Source: CAYMPW01 sp964392725 (GTDB lineage: Archaea; Thermoplasmatota; Thermoplasmata; Methanomassiliicoccales; Methanomethylophilaceae). From it: 64,000 bases of DNA. The stretch is taken from NCBI GenBank assembly GCA_964392725.1, contig CAYMPW010000005.1:4466-68465 (forward strand), in the 5' to 3' direction. The notes below the pieces were generated by a model. It made no database searches and had not been told where the DNA came from. It worked only from the letters and a program-made list of their open reading frames with translations. Positions 42,490 through 50,856 of the stretch are shown here, in pieces; positions within the stretch are counted from its first letter, which is position 1; each line of letters starts with the position of its first letter. A program made the position numbers and the translations under genes.

Positions 42490-42993
42490 GTGAATTCCGC
42501 AAAGCATGGCGATAAAGAACTTCGAGAGTTTTTAGCTCGTGCACCATTCGGCTATAGAAATTTATCAAAAGATGAGTTCAAAATATTCTATACTGCTTTT
42601 GTTCATGATAGTTATTCATATGAAATGAGAGATGCACATCCTCCAAAAAATATTGAATCTTATGAAAGGTTAGAATTTCTTGGAGATTCCATTTTAGAAT
42701 TTTTAGCGTGTGAACAAGTTTATTCAAAAACTGAGTTGAGAGAAGGCGGAATGACAGATTATAAACAAAGTATTGTTTCTAATCAGAGGTTGTCTGCTAG
42801 AATTTTGGACTCAGGATTAGATTTGGATCGTTTGATTTTTGTCGGTGGCGGACATAAAGATCCAAAAACGGGTAAAAATATTATAGAAGAGAATATGCGC
42901 GCCGATGTGTTTGAAGCGCTTCTTGCAGCGATATATCTTGTCTTTGGTATGGAAGAGGCCCGTCGTGTTGTACGTCTGACTCTTTTAGGATAA
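42490..42993 (+). CDS. rnc: Ribonuclease III domain protein without dsRBD
   Basis: Contains the RNase III signature YERLEFLGDSILEF, and ADVFEALLAAIYL as the second catalytic block. Counting from GTG 42490, the metal-binding acids Glu62, Asp66, Asp139 and Glu142 are all present, as are Glu59 and Glu85. The double-stranded RNA-binding domain is absent, leaving 167 residues, as in Mini-III-like forms. RNase III is rare in archaea. The start is uncertain: the frame is open to a TTG at 42451 but that lies upstream of the likely promoter. Ribose-bisphosphate isomerase, RuBisCO and AMP phosphorylase genes follow on the same strand. Confidence 0.88.
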   Translation: MNSAKHGDKELREFLARAPFGYRNLSKDEFKIFYTAFVHDSYSYEMRDAHPPKNIESYERLEFLGDSILEFLACEQVYSKTELREGGMTDYKQSIVSNQRLSARILDSGLDLDRLIFVGGGHKDPKTGKNIIEENMRADVFEALLAAIYLVFGMEEARRVVRLTLLG

Positions 42994-43041
42994 TTTCTAA
43001 CAGTGTCAATAGGACATATTATAATCACTCACGTCAATCAT

Positions 43042-43977
43042 ATGTTTGTGTCTGAAATTATTAACCAAACTGCAGAATCGATTAAAAGTATGAAAATACG
43101 AGGGGCCGGAAAAATAGCACGTGCTGGTGCAGAAGCATTGGCAGAATTTGCGAAACTATATTCCGGAAACAATTTGGAATCATTCTACAAAGAGTTAGAT
43201 GGTGTAAAAGCTGTTCTTTTAGAATCTAGGCCAACTGCAGTATCCCTTTGGAATGGAGTGCATGCATCAGTAAAAGGTGTAGATTTAGTTTCATCGGTAG
43301 ACGAAGCAAGAGAGTTGATAATTTCTAACGCAGGCATATTTGTAAAAAGATCCAATGAAGCTGTGAAAATAATTGGTGAAATTGGAGCTAAAAGAATTCA
43401 AAATGGGGATGTTGTAATGACTCATTGCAACAGTAGTGCGGCATTAGGTGTTATTAAAACAGCGCACGAACAAGGCAAAGTTTTCAAAGTTTATGCAACC
43501 GAATCGCGTCCTTGGAGACAGGGAATTCTTACAGTTACGGATCTTGCAAAATCAGGTGTAGATGTTACTTTAATTATCGATAGTGCCGTGCGTTCTGTAA
43601 TGAAAAAGACCGACAAAGTATTCGTTGGAGCAGACACCATAACATCCCATGGAGCTTTGGTAAATAAAGTGGGAACATCACAGGTAGCATTGGCTGCGCA
43701 TGAAGCCCGTGTTCAGTTCTACGTTTGCAGTGAAACATACAAATTCTCGCCCATGACACTTTTTGGCGATATGGTAACAATAGAAGAAAGAGGAATAGAA
43801 GAAATAATACGTCCTGGTGAAGTTCCAGATGCCGTAAAAGTTTTCAATCCTGTTTTTGATAGCACGCCATCCGCATACATAGATGCTATTGTAACCGAAC
43901 TCGGTATGATGTCTCCCGGTTCTGTTTATGATACAATGGTTAGACAATTGGGAGAAGAAATTTTCAAGGGGGTTTAA
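43042..43977 (+). CDS. Ribose 1,5-bisphosphate isomerase
   Basis: Converts ribose 1,5-bisphosphate to ribulose 1,5-bisphosphate in the archaeal AMP pathway. It belongs to the eIF2B-alpha/aIF2B family; IKSMKIRGAGKIARAGAEAL opens the fold, THCNSSAALGVIKTA and ATESRPWRQG follow, and FVGADTITSHGALVNKVGT marks the active-site region with the conserved Asp. ATG 43042 gives 311 residues; a GTG at 43003 is possible. A TATA-like ATTATAAT at 43018-43025 could supply an extra promoter. RuBisCO follows at once. Confidence 0.92.
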   Translation: MFVSEIINQTAESIKSMKIRGAGKIARAGAEALAEFAKLYSGNNLESFYKELDGVKAVLLESRPTAVSLWNGVHASVKGVDLVSSVDEARELIISNAGIFVKRSNEAVKIIGEIGAKRIQNGDVVMTHCNSSAALGVIKTAHEQGKVFKVYATESRPWRQGILTVTDLAKSGVDVTLIIDSAVRSVMKKTDKVFVGADTITSHGALVNKVGTSQVALAAHEARVQFYVCSETYKFSPMTLFGDMVTIEERGIEEIIRPGEVPDAVKVFNPVFDSTPSAYIDAIVTELGMMSPGSVYDTMVRQLGEEIFKGV

Positions 43978-43978
43978 G

Positions 43979-45217
43979 ATGAAAGATTATTCATATTTGC
44001 ATTTGGGAGAAAATCCAGATATAGACAACAATGTTGTTTGTAAATATAGAGTTACGACAGAGTTGCCAATGGAAAAAGCTGCAGAAGCAATTGCAGCAGA
44101 GCAATCTACAGGCACGTGGACCGGAATCGCTACACTTAACGATACAGTTTTCGATAAATACGGTGCAAAGGTAACATCAATTAATGGAGATATTGTGGAA
44201 ATCGCATTCCCTTCAGAAGATTTTAGTATTGAAGTTGGAGCAGTACCTCAGATTCTAAGTGTAATCGCAGGAAATCTTTTCGGATTGGAATCCATCGGAA
44301 AACTCAGACTCGAAGATGTTAGTTTCCCACGTAGTATGTGTGAGATGTTCAAAGGACCTAGGTTCGGAGCGGATGGTATCAGAACATTACTCGACCGTCC
44401 GGATAAACCACTCGTAGGAACGATTGTTAAACCAAAAATCGGAATGTCTCCCAAAGATACTGCAAAATACGTATATGATGCAGGATCAGGTGGACTTACA
44501 AACAGTAAAGATGATGAAACATTGGTCGATCAGGCTTTTTGTCCCATAGAAGACCGTACAAAATTGGTCGCAGAGTCTTTGGATAAATTAAAAGAAGAAG
44601 GCCATTTGATGCTTCACGCAATCAATATCAGTACGTCCGGTCATCAGATTGTAGAACTTGCAGAAAAGGTTCAGGAATGGGGAGCTAAGCAGATTATGGT
44701 CGATGTACTTACATGTGGATTCGGGGCTGTTCAAGCTCTCGCAGAAGATTCTGCAATTAAAGTCCCTATTCATGTTCACAGAACAATGCATGGGGCAATG
44801 ACACGTGATCCTTTGCATGGAATTTCCATGCTCCCAATTACGAAGATTGTTCGTATGTGTGGTGGTGATGCATTGCACATCGGAACACTTGGTGTTGGAA
44901 AGATGAGTGGAGCCAAATCCGAAGGTCTTGCAAATCTTGATGCTTGTTTGAGCACAGATTATATTCACAAAACAGTTATGCCTGTTTGTTCCGGCGGAGT
45001 ATATCCTGGAATGATTGGAAGCATGGTCAAAGTATCGGGAACAAATGTTCAAATTCAGGCAGGAGGCGGCGTGGCCGGCCATCCTGAAGGTGTTGTTAAC
45101 GGTGCAAGAGCCATGTGTCAGGCAGTTGACGCAGCATATGAAAACACAGATGTTGAAAAATATGCGGAAACACATCACGAACTTAAATTAGCATTAGACA
45201 AGTGGGGAATTAAATGA
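43979..45217 (+). CDS. rbcL: RuBisCO large subunit, archaeal form III
   Basis: Carboxylates ribulose 1,5-bisphosphate to two 3-phosphoglycerates. Catalytic residues are intact: GTIVKPK (Lys151, Lys153), carbamylated Lys177 in TNSKDDE with Asp179 and Glu180, His267-Arg268, loop 6 Lys308 in GVGKMSG, and Ser338-Gly339-Gly340. This rules out a RuBisCO-like protein. No small-subunit or phosphoribulokinase gene is nearby; instead the neighbours are the isomerase and AMP phosphorylase, so it serves nucleotide salvage. ATG 43979 has AAGGGGGT upstream. Length is 412 residues, a little short for form III. Confidence 0.95.
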   Translation: MKDYSYLHLGENPDIDNNVVCKYRVTTELPMEKAAEAIAAEQSTGTWTGIATLNDTVFDKYGAKVTSINGDIVEIAFPSEDFSIEVGAVPQILSVIAGNLFGLESIGKLRLEDVSFPRSMCEMFKGPRFGADGIRTLLDRPDKPLVGTIVKPKIGMSPKDTAKYVYDAGSGGLTNSKDDETLVDQAFCPIEDRTKLVAESLDKLKEEGHLMLHAINISTSGHQIVELAEKVQEWGAKQIMVDVLTCGFGAVQALAEDSAIKVPIHVHRTMHGAMTRDPLHGISMLPITKIVRMCGGDALHIGTLGVGKMSGAKSEGLANLDACLSTDYIHKTVMPVCSGGVYPGMIGSMVKVSGTNVQIQAGGGVAGHPEGVVNGARAMCQAVDAAYENTDVEKYAETHHELKLALDKWGIK

Positions 45218-46728
45218 AGTTAATTGTAAAAACCTGGGATTTGGAGTCTAGAGAACCCATAGGCCTAATACACGAAAAAGATGCAATCGAACTCGGAATC
45301 AAAGAAGGGGAAAGAGTTCGTATAGATACAAAGATACCAATGACGATTTTATCGTCTATTTCAGACACCTTGTTGAATCCTGGAGAAATTCATCTTCCAG
45401 AATATATCCTGAAAAAGGTAGGTATGGTAGATGGTCAGGAAATTAACGTAGTATTTTCGGCAAAACCAGATTCTGTTCGTAACATTCGTAAAAAAATGGA
45501 CGGAGAAAAACTTACACGTGATGAAATACACGATATTGTTTTCGATATTTTAGATGCACAACTTTCGAAAATTGAAGTTTCAGCATGGTTAACTTCGTTG
45601 TACATAAACGGAATGGACACAGAAGAAATAGCGAACTTTACACAATCTATCGTGGATACAGGAGATAGAATTTTGTTTGACCGTTCACCTGTATTTGATT
45701 TCCATAGTGTTGGTGGAGTTCCTGGAAATAAAATTACACCTATTGTTGTTTCAATTGTAGCAGCAGCAGGACTCATGCTTCCAAAAACATCATCACGTGC
45801 AATTAGTAGCGCATGTGGAACATCTGATTTTGTAGAAACATTTTGTGATGTTGAATTGGATGCAGAAAGACTTAAGGAAATTGCTGAAGAGGTGGGAGGT
45901 GTTTTCGCATGGGGAGGATCTATGAATCTTGCGCCGGTTGATGACATGGTAATCAAAGTTGAATATCCTCTCGGAATTAATCCACATGCACAGATGATGG
46001 CATCAATCATGGCTAAGAAAATGGCCATAGGTGCGACACATCTTCTCATTGATATTCCAACGGGTGCGGGAACAAAAATCGAATCAATCGAGGTTGCACG
46101 CTCATATGCAAAAGATTTCATGGAAATCGGAGAATTACTTGGAATTCACGTAGAATGTGCAATTACATACGCAGATCAGCCCGTGGGTGTAGCAATCGGA
46201 CCCAATATCGAAGCAAGAGAATGCATCCGTGTTCTTGAAGGAGACGATCACCCTTCAAGTGTTATAGAAAAAGCTTGCGACTTGGCAGGAATCATCCTTG
46301 AGATGGGAGGAATACCAAACGGTTCAGAAGAAGCTCATAGAATTTTGAAATCCGGAGAGGCTTACAAGAAATTCATGGAAATTGTTGTGGCGCAGGGCGG
46401 AAGATCCGACCTTAAGTCCGAAGATCTGAAACCTGGAAAATACAAGGAAGAAATCGTGGCACAATCCTCAGGTTATGTCCGTAATGTGAACAATAAAGAT
46501 TTAGTATCCATCGCAAGGGCTGCAGGCGCCCCCGCTGATAAAGGAGCAGGTTTGATGCTCTTAGCAAAGAAGGGTCAAAGAGTCGAGAAAGGAGACGTTC
46601 TTATTCAGATTTATGCAGATAATGAGGCCAAATGTAAACGTGCAAAAGATTCTGCAATCAAGATGAAACCCGTAGGTATCGAAGGAATGCTAATCAAAAG
46701 ATGTTCAGCACCCTCGGTGAGGAATTGA
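45214..46728 (+). CDS. deoA: AMP phosphorylase
   Basis: Phosphorolyses AMP (and CMP, UMP) to the base and ribose 1,5-bisphosphate. A distinct N-terminal domain (about 1-85) precedes the thymidine phosphorylase-like core: the glycine-rich FHSVGGVPGNKITPIVVSIVAAAG near 166, KTSSRAISSACGTSDFVE and WGGSMNLAPVDD. The C-terminal domain has the GAPADKGAGLML block. Length is 504 residues, as in the archaeal family. ATGA coupling to rbcL. Confidence 0.94.
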   Translation: MKLIVKTWDLESREPIGLIHEKDAIELGIKEGERVRIDTKIPMTILSSISDTLLNPGEIHLPEYILKKVGMVDGQEINVVFSAKPDSVRNIRKKMDGEKLTRDEIHDIVFDILDAQLSKIEVSAWLTSLYINGMDTEEIANFTQSIVDTGDRILFDRSPVFDFHSVGGVPGNKITPIVVSIVAAAGLMLPKTSSRAISSACGTSDFVETFCDVELDAERLKEIAEEVGGVFAWGGSMNLAPVDDMVIKVEYPLGINPHAQMMASIMAKKMAIGATHLLIDIPTGAGTKIESIEVARSYAKDFMEIGELLGIHVECAITYADQPVGVAIGPNIEARECIRVLEGDDHPSSVIEKACDLAGIILEMGGIPNGSEEAHRILKSGEAYKKFMEIVVAQGGRSDLKSEDLKPGKYKEEIVAQSSGYVRNVNNKDLVSIARAAGAPADKGAGLMLLAKKGQRVEKGDVLIQIYADNEAKCKRAKDSAIKMKPVGIEGMLIKRCSAPSVRN

Positions 46729-47513
46729 AAACCTTTTGTTTCACAATTGATTTGGACAGAGATGTGAACGTAGAAGTTCCAAACGAGCTTGCAGCGGGAT
46801 CTCTCAGCCGGGGCGGCAATAGCCTTCCCCGGTTCGAATCTACTTTTATGGGATTATCTCTTTTATCGGATTTATTGGATGATATTGGAATTAAAGCAAC
46901 ATATTTCGCAGAAGGTAGAACTTTAGAAAAGATGTCTGATGTTTCAGGATTATCGGGTCACGAAGTGGGGGTTCATGGTTATGATCATGAAAATCTTACA
47001 AATCTTTCAGAAGATGAAATATACTCCATCGTATCAAAAACCGCAGGTATTGTATTTGACAAAGTTGGATATCATCCAAAGTGTTTCCGTGCACCATATA
47101 TGAATTCTTCAGATTCTGTTCTAAAAGCAATTTCGCGTGCAGGTTTCTCTGTAGATTCTTCAGAGTATTCTGAGCTTTCCGATAATGTTCAACCTTATGA
47201 AATATATCCTGGAATAATAGAAGTTCCAGTTACAGAAGGTAAAGATATCAACGGTAAGAAAATTGCCGCATATCTCTGGCCAATGCATGAAAATAAACGC
47301 ATTCCCGAAGATTATGTCAACATGGCAAATGAAATAAAATCCGGTGTTTTTGTTTTAGCAACACATACCTGGCACATTACAGAATCTAGATCTTCTGGTT
47401 ATTTTAACAAAGAAAATTTGTCTAGAAATTTGGATGCTGTTTCAGAAGTTCTTTCAGGCATACTGGATGCAGGTTTCGTTCCGATGACACTGTCAGAATT
47501 AACATCGAAATAA
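46725..47513 (+). CDS. Polysaccharide deacetylase (NodB) family protein
   Basis: Metal-dependent deacetylase fold: TIDLDRDVN near the start supplies the metal and catalytic aspartates, GVHGYDHENL (H-x3-H) the histidines, and FRAPYMN the substrate-binding block. There is no signal peptide, so it is probably cytoplasmic. TTG 46725 is chosen: it overlaps the deoA stop by four bases and follows GGTGA (46716-46720), giving 262 residues; an ATG at 46701 would overlap deoA by 28 bases. The substrate is unknown and its place after the AMP pathway genes unexplained. Confidence 0.85.
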   Translation: MKTFCFTIDLDRDVNVEVPNELAAGSLSRGGNSLPRFESTFMGLSLLSDLLDDIGIKATYFAEGRTLEKMSDVSGLSGHEVGVHGYDHENLTNLSEDEIYSIVSKTAGIVFDKVGYHPKCFRAPYMNSSDSVLKAISRAGFSVDSSEYSELSDNVQPYEIYPGIIEVPVTEGKDINGKKIAAYLWPMHENKRIPEDYVNMANEIKSGVFVLATHTWHITESRSSGYFNKENLSRNLDAVSEVLSGILDAGFVPMTLSELTSK

Positions 47514-47540
47514 ACTCGGTTTCCTTACTTTTATAGTTTA

Positions 47541-47581
47541 TTTTATATATTCTCGCACCTTCTTTTGGTCAGTGGATTACA
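47541..47581 (+). promoter_or_regulatory. folD promoter
   Basis: TTTTATATAT at 47541-47550 in a T-rich gap predicts initiation near 47571, leaving a leader of about ten bases without a clear ribosome binding site before ATG 47582. Confidence 0.5.
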
Positions 47582-48460
47582 ATGACTGCCCAGTTAATAC
47601 TTGGTAAAGATGTTTCGGAAGAAATTTATGGTGAACTGAGAACAAAAATCGACACTTTAAAGTCAAAAGGTGTAACACCTGGATTAGCGGTTGTGTTAGT
47701 CGGTGAAGATCCTGCTTCTCAAGTTTATGTTCGCATGAAAGGAAAGAAATGCGAAGAACTCGGTATGCATTCGGTAACAATTGTATTGCCTGAATCCACA
47801 ACACAAGAAGAACTCTTGAAAGTCGTCGGAGATTTAAATGCCGACAAATCCATTCATGGATTCTTAGTTCAATTGCCTCTTCCAAAACAGATCGATGAAG
47901 AGACAATAATCAATGCAATCGATTCAAACAAAGATGTTGACTGTTTCCATCCAATAAATGTCGGAAAAATGTTGGTCGGTGAACCAAATTATCTTCCTGC
48001 CACTCCTGCAGGGGTTCAACAAATGCTTATCAGATCCAATGTTGAAACATCTGGTAAACATGTAGTCGTCGTAGGAAGAAGTAACATCGTTGGAAAACCA
48101 ATGGCCGCTATGATGATTCAAAAAGGTATAGGTGCAGATTCTACAGTTACGGTCGTCCACTCTCGTACCAAAAATCTCCCAGAAATAACACGTCAGGCAG
48201 ACATCCTTATTGTTGCAATCGGCAAGCCTTGTTTTGTTACCGCCGATATGGTAAAAGAAGGTGCAGTTGTAATCGATGTTGGTACAAATAGAATAGAAGA
48301 TGCAACACATCCTAAAGGTTCAAGACTTGTAGGGGATGTTGATTTCGAGAATGTAAAAGAAATTGCATCTGCAATAACTCCTGTTCCAGGAGGAGTAGGC
48401 CCTATGACAATATGCATGCTTATGGCAAACACTGTCAAATCAGCAGAAAATTCAATTTAA
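47582..48460 (+). CDS. folD: Methylenetetrahydrofolate dehydrogenase/cyclohydrolase
   Basis: Bifunctional enzyme interconverting methylene-, methenyl- and 10-formyltetrahydrofolate. The catalytic lysine is in YVRMKGKKCEELG near residue 52; GFLVQLPLP, the NADP site VVGRSNIVGKP and the C-terminal PVPGGVGPMT are signatures. Length is 292 residues. Folate rather than tetrahydromethanopterin chemistry is implied, and 10-formyl-THF would serve PurH. It heads a run with kptA, marker 11, uppS and a radical SAM gene. Confidence 0.96.
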   Translation: MTAQLILGKDVSEEIYGELRTKIDTLKSKGVTPGLAVVLVGEDPASQVYVRMKGKKCEELGMHSVTIVLPESTTQEELLKVVGDLNADKSIHGFLVQLPLPKQIDEETIINAIDSNKDVDCFHPINVGKMLVGEPNYLPATPAGVQQMLIRSNVETSGKHVVVVGRSNIVGKPMAAMMIQKGIGADSTVTVVHSRTKNLPEITRQADILIVAIGKPCFVTADMVKEGAVVIDVGTNRIEDATHPKGSRLVGDVDFENVKEIASAITPVPGGVGPMTICMLMANTVKSAENSI

Positions 48461-48475
48461 TCACCGGGTGAAAAA

Positions 48476-49117
48476 ATGATCAGAGAATGTAGCGAACACG
48501 GTTATTTCCGTGATGAAGAATGCCCATACTGTGGAGAAGAAGGAAAATTCCTTATGAGCGACTATGAAGTGGAAAAGCTTGGAAGAACTTTGGCAGGTGT
48601 CTTGAGACATGGTCGTTTTGAATTGGATATGGATGAACAAGGATTCGTGGATATTCGTGATATTGTATCTGCAACTAAGTCTCAGAATTCACGTATGGCT
48701 TGGCTCAGACCTCATCACGTAGAAGCACTTGTGGATACAGATTCTAAAGGCAGGTATCAGATTAGTGGATCTGAGATGAGAGCTACATATGGTCACACAA
48801 TTCCTTTGGAACTTAATTTGCCTACAGACGGTATTCCGGAAGATTTGTATTATCCAACAACTCCTGAAGAAATGGACATTATTCTTGAAGTTGGAATTAT
48901 GCCATCAGATAGATCCATGGTCCATCTTTCAAGAACATACAACGATGCATATTCAGCAGGTTCTGTTCGTGTAGAAGAACCAATAATCCTTGCAGTAGAT
49001 ACAGATGCATGCATAGCAGCAGGATATGAAATCGGTCGTGCTGCAAGAACAGTATTCCTTTGCAAAAAAGTTCCTGCAGAGTGTCTTAGAGAAGCACACG
49101 AAGAAGAAGGTGAATGA
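48476..49117 (+). CDS. kptA: RNA 2'-phosphotransferase (KptA/Tpt1)
   Basis: Removes a 2'-phosphate from RNA, transferring it to NAD; in eukaryotes it completes tRNA splicing. An N-terminal zinc ribbon (Cys5, His8, Cys16, Cys19) is typical of archaeal KptA. The core contains LAGVLRHGRFELDMDEQGF, RATYGHTIP and MVHLSRTYNDA. Length is 213 residues. The archaeal substrate is uncertain, since archaeal tRNA ligation by RtcB leaves no 2'-phosphate. The stop is immediately followed by the ATG of the next gene. Confidence 0.93.
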   Translation: MIRECSEHGYFRDEECPYCGEEGKFLMSDYEVEKLGRTLAGVLRHGRFELDMDEQGFVDIRDIVSATKSQNSRMAWLRPHHVEALVDTDSKGRYQISGSEMRATYGHTIPLELNLPTDGIPEDLYYPTTPEEMDIILEVGIMPSDRSMVHLSRTYNDAYSAGSVRVEEPIILAVDTDACIAAGYEIGRAARTVFLCKKVPAECLREAHEEEGE

Positions 49118-50068
49118 ATGGTTCAAATTTTAAGACCAGACCAAGTAACAGAAAAATTCGGAAAGCACTTCTGTCAGGGGTACTTCACACTTGTCGATGA
49201 GAAGAACGGTGTGGCCCAGATTGTAGAACAATGTATTTCTAGAGGCCCCATTGAATGGGATATCGTTAATCGTAAACGTACAGGCGGAGTTCTTAGAAAC
49301 ATTCGTATGGATGGAACCACCGTAATTATGGATACAATCATTGGTGAAGAACCTTTGAACTTTGGCCCCGTATCTTCGGAACTTGGAGGACAGGGTATAA
49401 GCGCTCTTCTTGTAGAGGGAGATAGAGTAAGAACCAAATGGTCCGGATTGGCTGGAGCTAGTGTCGGTGTCGGTGCATGTATTGCACAGGGAAAAGGGGT
49501 TATCGAAACCGTATATCCCGATGAAATTAAAATCGGTGGAGCTCATAGAATTTCTGTTGAAATTGTTACGCATAAAATGGTTCGTGTAATGATAGGAATC
49601 GATGACACCGATACAAAAGAAAAGGGCGCTACATGGTCTACAGCACTGAAGCTTGGAAGACAGTGTCCAATAGGAATATTCCTTGATCATAAAATTATTC
49701 AACTTAATCCAAAAGTTCCAAACAAAACAACTAATTGTTGTTCCACCGGAATTTCTTTCGCTGTAAAAGAAGACGAAGTAGATTCCCTGATCGAATACTG
49801 TAAGAATTACATTAAAGAAAATTCATATTCGGATGATGCTGTTATGACGGTTCTTGTAGGTCTTCGTGTTCCTAAAGAGTTGGAAGAATTCGGATGGAGT
49901 GCAAAGAGTGTTATTTACACAATTGATGATGCAATATCTGTTGCAGAAAGAAATGGTGTAAAAATCATCAACGTCACCGGAGACAAAGGAACAATCGGTG
50001 CAGTTGCAGCACTTGGATGTTTTGATTTAGGTTTAAAATCCGCAGGCGTACCTGAAGATTTTGAGTGA
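49118..50068 (+). CDS. Methanogenesis marker protein 11 family
   Basis: A protein of unknown biochemical role found in methanogens; I recognise it by the GIDDTDTKEKGATW block near residue 166, shared with TiaS-like proteins, and by the N-terminal layout. Further features are an AGASVGVGACIAQGKGV glycine-rich stretch and a GDKGTIGAVAALGCFD C-terminal motif. Length is 316 residues. No spacing from kptA, so coupled. The alternative is another TiaS-related (tRNA-Ile agmatinylation) protein; the gene is shorter than TiaS. Confidence 0.75.
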   Translation: MVQILRPDQVTEKFGKHFCQGYFTLVDEKNGVAQIVEQCISRGPIEWDIVNRKRTGGVLRNIRMDGTTVIMDTIIGEEPLNFGPVSSELGGQGISALLVEGDRVRTKWSGLAGASVGVGACIAQGKGVIETVYPDEIKIGGAHRISVEIVTHKMVRVMIGIDDTDTKEKGATWSTALKLGRQCPIGIFLDHKIIQLNPKVPNKTTNCCSTGISFAVKEDEVDSLIEYCKNYIKENSYSDDAVMTVLVGLRVPKELEEFGWSAKSVIYTIDDAISVAERNGVKIINVTGDKGTIGAVAALGCFDLGLKSAGVPEDFE

Positions 50069-50072
50069 TGTC

Positions 50073-50852
50073 ATGGAAATACCTAAAATCATTTCCGATA
50101 CAGCCTATTCGGCTTATGAATCCCAATTAGAAAAAGAAGTTTTTTCAGATCAGATGCCCTATCATTTGGCAATCATAATGGATGGAAACCGCAGATATGC
50201 GGCGGAAGTTCTGCAAGCAGATCCAAGGGAGGGACATATAAAGGGACGTATGAAGCTTGAAGAGGTATTGGATTGGTGCATTAGGTCCAACATCCGCATG
50301 CTCACAGTATATGCTTTTTCAACCGAGAATTTCAACAGGGAACCCGATGAAGTCGATTTCCTGATGGATTTGATCGCAAAGACCTTGGTAGAATTGGCAG
50401 ACGACGAAAGAGTACACGAAAACAAAGTAAAAGTCTCTTTAATCGGGAATATGGAGTCACTTCCGGACTCGGTTATCGAGGCCAAAAATTATGCTTATGA
50501 AAAAACAAAAGGATATTCTGATTACACTCTGAATATGGCAGTTGCATACGGTGGCCGTCAGGAAATTATTGCGGCAGTTCGTGAAATTGCCCGTAAAACA
50601 AAAACCGGAGAAATCGAATTGGAAGACATAGACGAAAGCATGTTTTCAAATCACATGTATTTGTCGGATATGCCCGACCCGGACTTGGTTCTGAGAACTT
50701 CGGGTGAAATCAGAATTTCTAACTTCCTTTTATGGCAAATCGCATATTCGGAACTGTATTTTACAGATGTTTATTGGCCAGGATTTAGATACATTGATTT
50801 CTTGAGGGCTATTAGGTCATACCAACAGCGTACAAGACGTCACGGAGCCTAA
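50073..50852 (+). CDS. uppS: Cis-prenyltransferase (undecaprenyl/polyprenyl diphosphate synthase)
   Basis: Builds long-chain cis-polyprenyl diphosphate, the precursor of the dolichol-like carrier for glycosylation. IIMDGNRRYA (near residue 36) holds the catalytic Asp, YAFSTENFNR follows, and LRTSGEIRISNFLLWQ with the SELYFTDVYWP block closes the fold. Length is 259 residues from ATG 50073; the TTG at 50061 is possible but overlaps marker 11 further. GTGA lies four bases ahead of the ATG. The radical SAM gene follows after four bases. Confidence 0.94.
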   Translation: MEIPKIISDTAYSAYESQLEKEVFSDQMPYHLAIIMDGNRRYAAEVLQADPREGHIKGRMKLEEVLDWCIRSNIRMLTVYAFSTENFNREPDEVDFLMDLIAKTLVELADDERVHENKVKVSLIGNMESLPDSVIEAKNYAYEKTKGYSDYTLNMAVAYGGRQEIIAAVREIARKTKTGEIELEDIDESMFSNHMYLSDMPDPDLVLRTSGEIRISNFLLWQIAYSELYFTDVYWPGFRYIDFLRAIRSYQQRTRRHGA

Positions 50853-50856
50853 TCCA

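Noticed and set aside
43979..45217. RuBisCO-like (form IV) protein without carboxylase activity
   Set aside because: All catalytic lysines, the carbamylation-site Lys-Asp-Asp-Glu, the His-Arg pair and loop 6 are intact, and the neighbours are AMP pathway genes.
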